Shown piece after piece: positions 1-4,183 of a stretch of DNA of 5,882 bases. This DNA comes from JALUUH01 sp964636675 (lineage in GTDB: Bacteria > Pseudomonadota > Gammaproteobacteria > S012-40). The first letter of the stretch is position 1; each line of letters begins with the position of its first letter. The stretch lies in contig CAZWUO010000210.1 in assembly GCA_964636675.1 (NCBI GenBank), positions 1 through 5,882 on the forward strand, in the 5' to 3' direction. The translations under genes and the position numbers were made by a program. The notes under the pieces were generated by a model. That model did no database searches. It was not told the DNA's origin and saw only the letters and a list, made by a program, of their open reading frames with translations.

Positions 1-26
1 AAGGTGAGTACCAAGGGGTGCAATTA

Positions 27-1160
27 ATGAAAGCTATTGAATTAGTGTTACATGAGAATGAAATTACTGTAACAATTGACGAAATATCACTGCGCATTGC
101 CAAAGCAATCGAACCTGATTTACCCTTATCAATAACAAACCTTATAAAAAACCCCTGTTTTCCACTAGCAAACGAAAACCAAGTAATACTTGAAAAAGTA
201 TGGAAAAATGTCGGTATAAAGCCGCCTTTCTCCGTATTAACCGATAAAGAATATGAGACTTACGAAAATGTCATAACACATCATCATCTAAATGCTGATT
301 TAACAGCTGAAAATCTTATTAATAATCGCCTAGTCTCTATTGTTACGCAAGACGACCATAAGAAACGCTTTGTCAATTTAATAATTCAAGCTATATCATC
401 AAAAAGAATAACACCAGTTTCACACCCACATAGCACACCCACATTTATTCAATCAGGTGAAATAATATCAAATTACGTTCTTAAGGTTAGCGAACTAAAA
501 CATTTTTTATCTGGCCATAGTATTATTTTCACAGTGACTTACAACACCGAAAATCCCGACATAAAACAATCATTGAGCCATTCTAAGAGTCTTTCCGGTC
601 AAGAAGATGAAGGTATTAAGAACGATCAAGAAAAACAACCATGTAGTACATCAACGAAATTTCCAACACCTCCAGGAACAGAATGGGAAAATATAAAACT
701 AACATTTATCGACACTGACAACATTGAAGTAACAGTTGGGGATTTAGTAAGACGCTACACATATATTGAAATGGGGTTTATGGATAAAAGAACTAACAAT
801 CCTATCAAAGCATGGAATATTTTAACTGTCTTTGCACGCTGCATGGGAATAATAACCGCGTCGAATGATCATGTCGAACAATCATATCGACCCAAAAATG
901 CTTTAGATACAGACATTAATCATGAAAAGACTAAAAGTCAGATTACGAATTTGCGTAGAAAGCTTATCTCATTCTTCGCCATTAAAGGCGATACTCCTCC
1001 TATTAATCAATACAACAAGATAGATGGTTATAGAACTAATTTTCGTATTGCATATCCAGTCGATGAACCAAAAACAGAGACTCCATGTGACTCAAACAAT
1101 TCAAAGTTTCTCGAAGATGACAGCGTAGAGAATATGATGGAAAACAATAGTTGCTGCTAA
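27..1160 (+). CDS. Unrecognised two-region protein with possible C-terminal DNA-binding module
   Basis: I do not recognise this protein of about 377 aa. The chosen ATG has a Shine-Dalgarno AAGGGG at 13-18 with an 8-nt spacer. A GTG at 18 would overlap that site. The frame stays open to the window edge, so the gene could begin upstream. Residues 1 to about 175 form an Ile/Leu-rich N-terminal region with no motif I know. Residues about 185-215 are polar and look like a linker. Residues about 218-343 form a second unit: a WENIKLTF strand, then YTYIEMGFMDKRTNNP, a helix containing WNILTVFARCMG, a basic helix (NLRRKLISFF) and GYRTNFRIAY. This order of strands, basic helix and closing 'GYRT-F-I' strand resembles a winged-helix module I have seen in uncharacterised bacterial proteins. 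The tail is acidic and ends in Cys-Cys. It may be an element regulator or cargo; its product class is unknown. Confidence 0.8.
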   Translation: MKAIELVLHENEITVTIDEISLRIAKAIEPDLPLSITNLIKNPCFPLANENQVILEKVWKNVGIKPPFSVLTDKEYETYENVITHHHLNADLTAENLINNRLVSIVTQDDHKKRFVNLIIQAISSKRITPVSHPHSTPTFIQSGEIISNYVLKVSELKHFLSGHSIIFTVTYNTENPDIKQSLSHSKSLSGQEDEGIKNDQEKQPCSTSTKFPTPPGTEWENIKLTFIDTDNIEVTVGDLVRRYTYIEMGFMDKRTNNPIKAWNILTVFARCMGIITASNDHVEQSYRPKNALDTDINHEKTKSQITNLRRKLISFFAIKGDTPPINQYNKIDGYRTNFRIAYPVDEPKTETPCDSNNSKFLEDDSVENMMENNSCC

Positions 1161-1418
1161 ACTAACAATTATGATTCATTTAATCACGCTGCTCTATTTT
1201 CATTTCGCGTGAAATTACACACTCCTTCACAAGAATTAGTTATTTTTTTTATAAAAATATAACCAATTGTTTTTATTGTGTTATTTTTATTTAAAACTCC
1301 CTCAGCATACTTTTCCGCGCGGTTACCGTGAATTTTCACCATATGCAATTGAGCGTCTAATGCCGAACAGGCACGACCTAAGAAACTTACTCAGAACAAT
1401 ATTCATATAAGGTGATAC
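1161..1418 (+). promoter_or_regulatory. AT-rich intergenic region, probable control region of the alpA-rha block
   Basis: No gene of credible length fits here. The region has an 8-T run at 1243-1250. A weak promoter candidate has TTGTTT at 1267-1272 and TTTAAA at 1290-1295 with a 17-bp spacer. The palindrome CCGCGCGG lies at 1315-1322. A short hairpin has arms TGCC at 1361-1364 and GGCA at 1370-1373. A Shine-Dalgarno AAGG (1409-1412) for the next gene ends the region. The position before a block of tightly spaced regulatory genes suggests that the main promoter and operators of the element are here. The exact promoter call is weak, matching 3/6 and 4/6 consensus bases. Confidence 0.5.
1208..1339. 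repeat. Repeated CGTGAAWTT motif with inverted TTCAC partners, candidate operators
   Basis: CGTGAAATT lies at 1208-1216 and CGTGAATTT at 1327-1335. Each GTGAA has an inverted TTCAC downstream: 1209-1213 pairs with 1226-1230 across 12 nt, and 1328-1332 pairs with 1335-1339 across 2 nt. The second copy is therefore a near-palindrome, GTGAATTTTCAC. Two copies of the same dyad element flank the weak promoter candidate before the AlpA-like gene, as expected for operator sites of an element-encoded HTH regulator. The half-sites are short, so chance is possible. Confidence 0.35.
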
Positions 1419-1634
1419 ATGCCAACGAAAAGCGAAAAAGTACAGAAAAAACCTATTGTCGAAAAACAAGTGTTCAATGTTGTTGAATTTTGTTTTGCTC
1501 ACGCTATCAGTCGAGCACACTTTTACAACCTCATTAAAGAAGGTAGAGGCCCGCGCACATTCAAAGCCGGTCGTCGTACCCTCATTTCCAAGGAAGCCGC
1601 TACCGAGTGGCGCAATCAGTCTAGCGCAGCGTAG
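1419..1634 (+). CDS. AlpA/excisionase-family HTH regulator
   Basis: This 71-aa DNA-binding protein is of the AlpA / MerR-like excisionase type. In phage P4-like elements and gammaproteobacterial islands such proteins control integrase expression or act as the recombination directionality factor. Residues 19-66 form the domain: FNVVEFC opens the first helix, ISRAHFYNLIKEGRGP is the HTH with its turn, FKAGRRTLIS is the wing and KEAATEWRNQ the closing helix. The GRRTLIS wing followed by an EAA-EW helix is typical of the family. The start is supported by AAGG at 1409-1412 with a 6-nt spacer. It is the first gene of a closely spaced set, with its stop codon overlapping the Shine-Dalgarno of the next gene. 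Whether it activates transcription or directs excision cannot be read from sequence. Confidence 0.88.
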   Translation: MPTKSEKVQKKPIVEKQVFNVVEFCFAHAISRAHFYNLIKEGRGPRTFKAGRRTLISKEAATEWRNQSSAA

Positions 1635-1645
1635 GAAATTTTAAC

Positions 1646-1879
1646 ATGTCAAAAACAGATTCAGCGATACAACGCCAGAAAATCCTTAAACTGTTACACA
1701 AGAGAATGATGACAACCTTAGACTTTCGTCGTGAAGGGGTGATGCACCCAGCCGCAAGAATCCAAGAATTACGAGATAGCGGCTACAACATCGTTACCCA
1801 TTGGAGTCATGACAAAGACGAAAGTGGTCAATCCCACCGGGTAGCAAAGTATGTATTGATGAATCAGAAAGCAGCCTAA
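1646..1879 (+). CDS. Small helix-turn-helix protein, HTH_39-like
   Basis: This is a 77-aa small DNA-binding protein. Residues about 9-72 match the pattern of the HTH_39-type domain: an N-terminal helix (QRQKILKLLHKR), a short MTTLDFRREGV segment, the diagnostic HPAARIQELRDSGYNIVTHW recognition helix and turn, and a C-terminal hairpin ending HRVAKYVL. Such proteins are common beside AlpA and Rha genes in proteobacterial prophages and islands. Their specific role is not established. The AGGA Shine-Dalgarno at 1633-1636 overlaps the stop codon of the AlpA-like gene, with a 9-nt spacer. This suggests translational coupling and a shared transcript. Confidence 0.82.
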   Translation: MSKTDSAIQRQKILKLLHKRMMTTLDFRREGVMHPAARIQELRDSGYNIVTHWSHDKDESGQSHRVAKYVLMNQKAA

Positions 1880-1904
1880 CGACCACTATCTATAGGAGAA
1901 TCTT

Positions 1905-2624
1905 ATGCCTTTAAGTAAAAAAGGGGCGACTACAACCGCCCCTCTAAATCTAAACACTAATGACACAAACAATATACATCTAATAAACATTAACGGCCAA
2001 CCACATATTGATTCACGAATCATAGCTCAGCATTTAAATATTAAACACAAAAATGCCTATGAAACGATTGTTAAATACACATCACAGCTAGAAGAACTTG
2101 GCTCGCTTCCGTTTAAAACGGAGTCGAGGAAACGCGATACAACGGGCGGCGTTATAGAAAAGTTTGCTCTACTTAATGAAGATCAATGTACTTTCGTTTT
2201 GACGCTATCGCGCAATACAGAACGAGTGGTCAAGCTAAAGCTAAATATTGTAAAAACGTTAAAACGATTCAAGGATCAACAACAAATTCAAGCCGATTAT
2301 CTGCCCTTTTATCATAGCCTTCATGATTGCGTCGATGACTTAGCTACAAAAGCTGCCAACAAAGGAAGCTCAGCTTCTCCCAAAGTCTTTCATATGAACT
2401 TCAATAAGATGATCAATAAAGCGTTTGGACTCCCTAGCGGCATTAGAGCTGCCTTACCAGCACCAACTAAAGCGATGGTAACAATGGGAAATATAGTTGC
2501 AATGAAAAGCTTAGAGCGATCTATATGCGCGGGCATCGATCATAAAAAAGCATACCAGGAAGCAAAACTCAACGTAATGTCTTTTGCCCAGTCCTGTAAC
2601 GCAACCTTTCTAGAGCGTGCCTAA
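1905..2624 (+). CDS. rha: Rha-family phage regulatory protein
   Basis: This 239-aa protein carries a pRha-type domain at residues about 31-122. Recognisable parts are GQPHIDSRIIAQHLNIKHKN (an HTH-like 'which substrate is next' segment), KNAYETIVKY, FALLNEDQCTFVLTLSRNT and a closing VVKLKLNIVKTLKRF helix. Rha proteins occur in lambdoid phages and satellites and interfere with or respond to phage regulatory circuits; family knowledge goes little further. Residues about 160-232 form a second helical region (NFNKMINKAFGLPSGIRAAL, then a DHKKAYQEAK helix) of the kind appended to many antirepressor-like proteins. The start is well supported by AGGAG at 1894-1898 with a 6-nt spacer. Its stop codon overlaps the next start as TAATG. 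A GC-rich hairpin lies within codons 6-13. Confidence 0.87.
   Translation: MPLSKKGATTTAPLNLNTNDTNNIHLININGQPHIDSRIIAQHLNIKHKNAYETIVKYTSQLEELGSLPFKTESRKRDTTGGVIEKFALLNEDQCTFVLTLSRNTERVVKLKLNIVKTLKRFKDQQQIQADYLPFYHSLHDCVDDLATKAANKGSSASPKVFHMNFNKMINKAFGLPSGIRAALPAPTKAMVTMGNIVAMKSLERSICAGIDHKKAYQEAKLNVMSFAQSCNATFLERA
1922..1943 (+). promoter_or_regulatory. GC-rich hairpin at the 5' end of the rha coding region
   Basis: AGGGGCG at 1922-1928 is perfectly complementary to CGCCCCT at 1937-1943, around an 8-nt loop. Six of the seven pairs are G-C in a gene that is otherwise AT-rich. The stem begins 17 nt after the A of the start codon, close enough to affect initiation. No U-run follows, so it is not a simple terminator. 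It could tune translation of Rha or bind a regulator; this role is inferred. Confidence 0.5.
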
Positions 2625-3226
2625 TGACTGGGTACGCTAAAGCTAAAGGGCGCAGAAAACACAAGCGCCGTGCTTACGCAGTTTACCATGATGTAGTCAA
2701 ACATCCTCGATGGGTAGTCTTATCGCCTTATGCAAAGCTGATATGGCTTGAAATAGGCCTTGAATACAACACGGTAAATAATGGCTGGTTAGCATGTCCC
2801 TATCAATACTTAATTAAGGAACGAGGCTTTAAATCTCGCTCTACCATTAAGCAGGGAATAGATGAACTCATATGGTACGGTTTTCTAGAAAAAATCTATC
2901 CGGGATCATTACCAAATATACCAGCTAGGTATGCTTTAACACATTTGGATATTAATCAACATAAAGATAATTTGGTCATGGCAAGCAAAGCAACTCATGA
3001 TTACAAAAAACATTCGGGTGAACCATTCAAAAAAAGATCTCGAAAAATTAAATCCCTTAGTCCCCCTGGCGACACCATAGGTACGACTGGCGGGACTATA
3101 GGTGACACTACTAAAAATCACAGTCCCGCCAAATGGACAAAGGAAAAAGCAACGATTCATAACTTATCATATGAGGAACAAGAAGTTACCCCAAGACGTG
3201 GAAAACTAGCTAATTTCAACACATAG
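2624..3226 (+). CDS. Winged-helix protein resembling phage/plasmid replication initiators
   Basis: This 200-aa protein starts inside the stop codon of rha (TAATG), implying translational coupling. The first 20 residues are strongly basic (KAKGRRKHKRR). Residues about 28-110 form a winged-helix domain: HPRWVVLSPYAKLIWLEI, NGWLACPYQYLIKERGFKSR, STIKQGIDELIWYGFLEKI and ARYALTHLDI. The pattern of residues 'L-S--AK-IWLE' followed by 'S--T---GI-EL---GFLE' is typical of the N-terminal DNA-binding domain of small phage or plasmid replication initiators and related helix-turn-helix proteins. Residues about 120-200 are low complexity and basic, with a Gly/Thr-rich stretch at 149-163 encoded by imperfect DNA repeats. 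No helicase or primase motif is present, so it would need host replication enzymes. A pure transcription regulator remains possible. Confidence 0.8.
   Translation: MTGYAKAKGRRKHKRRAYAVYHDVVKHPRWVVLSPYAKLIWLEIGLEYNTVNNGWLACPYQYLIKERGFKSRSTIKQGIDELIWYGFLEKIYPGSLPNIPARYALTHLDINQHKDNLVMASKATHDYKKHSGEPFKKRSRKIKSLSPPGDTIGTTGGTIGDTTKNHSPAKWTKEKATIHNLSYEEQEVTPRRGKLANFNT
3067..3131. repeat. Repeat cluster in the replication-like gene, candidate origin
   Basis: Two adjacent 21-bp units (3067-3087 and 3088-3108) match at 15 of 21 positions; both begin TGGCG and share ATAGGT. Overlapping them is a perfect 10-bp inverted repeat: TGGCGGGACT at 3088-3097 against AGTCCCGCCA at 3122-3131. Inside it, GTGA at 3102-3105 can pair with TCAC at 3118-3121, extending the fold. 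A 21-bp period equals two helical turns, as in iterons. Origins located inside the initiator gene are known in lambdoid phages and many satellites, so this is a reasonable but unproven candidate. Confidence 0.45.
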
Positions 3227-3253
3227 GTACGCCTAGTGGACTACTCTAATATA

Positions 3254-3277
3254 TAGCCATAGGCTACCTTATTTTTA
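3254..3277 (+). terminator. Weak terminator-like hairpin after the replication-like gene
   Basis: TAGCC at 3254-3258 pairs with GGCTA at 3262-3266 around a 3-nt loop, and the stem is followed by CCTTATTTTT. The short stem and interrupted T-run make it a weak intrinsic terminator. It sits in the 96-bp gap separating the regulatory block from the two downstream unknown genes, which may therefore be partly or separately transcribed. Confidence 0.4.
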
Positions 3278-3322
3278 ACGCGCTTAAACTTTACCTACAG
3301 GAATTAAAAAAGCACAACTCTT

Positions 3323-3877
3323 ATGACAGAAAGCAAAAAAACACTAACAAAAAATAGTGATTCAAATCCTTATGAGACTGCTCTCCAAGAAGAAAAAAAA
3401 GATCAGGCAATAAAGGCACAAATGATACAGAGACCCAGCTTCAAAGCAGCTGACACTATCACTAGTTTTGGGGGGGCAGTTAAAGACACGGGGTTTGCGC
3501 CTCTTGTACATGAACTTACAAATCAAGCTTGCGAAGTAAAAAATGGAGATCTTACTCGTATTGAAAGCATACTAGTAATTCAAGCCCATACATTAGATAC
3601 TATTTTTAATAAGCTAGCGCAACATTCCGCTTTAAACATAGGCACGAGCATGAATGCAGCTGAAACTTATTTAAGGTTGGCGCTTAAAGCACAAACTCAA
3701 TGCCGTTCAACATTGGAAACCCTGTCAAAGATAAAAAACCCGCCTATTGTATTTGCAAAGCAGGCCAATCTAACCACCGGGCCACAGCAAGTTAATAATT
3801 GTATTACTACAGAAAAAACAACGGAAGCAGTAAACGATATTGATAGTGAAGTCTCCGACACACGGAAAAAAAAGTAA
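3323..3877 (+). CDS. Conserved protein of unknown function from proteobacterial islands
   Basis: This 184-aa soluble protein has no signal peptide or membrane segment. I recognise the core as a recurring conserved hypothetical of proteobacteria, but no function is known to me. Residues about 55-160 hold the conserved part: LVHELTNQACEVKNGDL, then ESILVIQAHTLDTIFNKLA, NAAETYLRLALKAQTQCRST, LETLSKIKNPP and FAKQANLTTGPQQVNN. It is mainly helical. The first 40 residues and last 24 are polar and low complexity. The start lacks a good Shine-Dalgarno: the nearest AGGA is about 20 nt upstream, so translation may be weak or the start imperfect. The gene has a G7 run at 3470-3476 and A8 runs at 3393-3400 and 3866-3873. 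The last A8 sits just before the stop and inside the open frame that continues into the next gene. Confidence 0.82.
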   Translation: MTESKKTLTKNSDSNPYETALQEEKKDQAIKAQMIQRPSFKAADTITSFGGAVKDTGFAPLVHELTNQACEVKNGDLTRIESILVIQAHTLDTIFNKLAQHSALNIGTSMNAAETYLRLALKAQTQCRSTLETLSKIKNPPIVFAKQANLTTGPQQVNNCITTEKTTEAVNDIDSEVSDTRKKK

Positions 3878-3908
3878 AATAAGCAAAACAAACTATCACG
3901 AGGTTACT

Positions 3909-4157
3909 ATGGGTTATCAAAGAACAGAAAAACAACGCCAATTAAAAGCCGATCTCATACACAGATGGAAACCTTGGGAAAAATCGACCGGCCCTAAGAC
4001 CAAAGAGGGTAAAGAGAAGGTGTCAAAAAATGCCTATAAAGGTGGAACGCGGCCTTTATTGCGAAAACTCGCAAAGGCACTAAAAAAACAATCCCGCTAT
4101 ATTGAAAATCATAACAAGCCCCGTGATTCGAGTCTTGTTATGAACATAAGCAAGTAG
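3909..4157 (+). CDS. Small basic conserved protein of unknown function
   Basis: This is an 82-aa, strongly basic protein. The ATG at 3909 is preferred because ACGAGG at 3898-3903 lies 5 nt upstream; the same frame is open back to 3840 but lacks a ribosome site there. The conserved pattern is RWKPWEKSTGPKTKEGK (residues about 19-35), then VSKNAYKGG (38-46) and a basic amphipathic helix PLLRKLAKALKKQ (49-61). I recognise the 'W-PWE-STGP-T-EGK--V--NA-KGG' signature from many small proteobacterial proteins without function, often next to the preceding gene family. Its charge suggests nucleic-acid binding (inference). It follows the previous gene by 31 nt and is the last element-type gene before the convergent lipoprotein gene. 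Confidence 0.85.
   Translation: MGYQRTEKQRQLKADLIHRWKPWEKSTGPKTKEGKEKVSKNAYKGGTRPLLRKLAKALKKQSRYIENHNKPRDSSLVMNISK
4109..4143. repeat. 10-bp perfect inverted repeat at the end of the small basic gene
   Basis: TCATAACAAG at 4109-4118 and CTTGTTATGA at 4134-4143 are perfect inverted copies separated by 15 nt. The repeat lies in the last codons of the preceding gene, 14 nt before its stop codon ends. No T-run follows on either strand, so an intrinsic terminator is unlikely. It could fold in the mRNA end and protect it, bind a protein or mark an element end. Only the symmetry is certain. Confidence 0.5.
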
Positions 4158-4183
4158 ATCATCGACCTAGATATATAGAAAAT

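Larger units (their letters stand above)
27..4157 (+). mobile_element. Part of a putative integrative element or phage satellite
   Basis: All genes in this stretch lie on the + strand. Four in a row belong to classes typical of prophages and satellites: AlpA-type HTH, HTH_39-type HTH, Rha regulator and winged-helix replication-like protein. Two conserved unknown proteins follow. No capsid, tail, terminase or lysis gene is visible, which suits a satellite or small genomic island better than a complete prophage, although only part of the element may be shown. Neither boundary is defined. No integrase is present, and I found no direct repeat of the tRNA-Glu 3' end. AlpA together with replication-like genes recalls the phage-inducible chromosomal islands of gammaproteobacteria, but the assignment is inference. 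Confidence 0.55.

Noticed and set aside
1323..1520. 65-codon open frame on the - strand over the start of the AlpA-like gene
   Set aside because: It overlaps a well-supported HTH gene with a good ribosome site, and its translation has no recognisable domain.
1456..1644. 62-codon + strand frame inside the AlpA-like gene
   Set aside because: It is an alternate frame of the same DNA; the HTH pattern is in the other frame.
2936..3160. 74-codon - strand frame opposite the replication-like gene
   Set aside because: The + strand frame carries the conserved winged helix; the antisense product is Cys/Phe-rich and unrecognisable.
3697..3891. 64-codon - strand frame opposite the end of the 184-aa gene
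   Set aside because: It is a shadow of a conserved + strand gene, with no ribosome site seen.
3840..3908. Longer start for the 82-aa gene at 3840
   Set aside because: It would use a TTG start deep in the preceding gene without a ribosome site, while ATG 3909 has ACGAGG 5 nt upstream and the conserved region begins after it.
4109..4143. Inverted repeat considered as an integron attC or a dif-type Xer site
   Set aside because: The spacer is 15 nt rather than the 6 nt of dif, and no matching attC core motif (GTTRRRY with its partner) is present.
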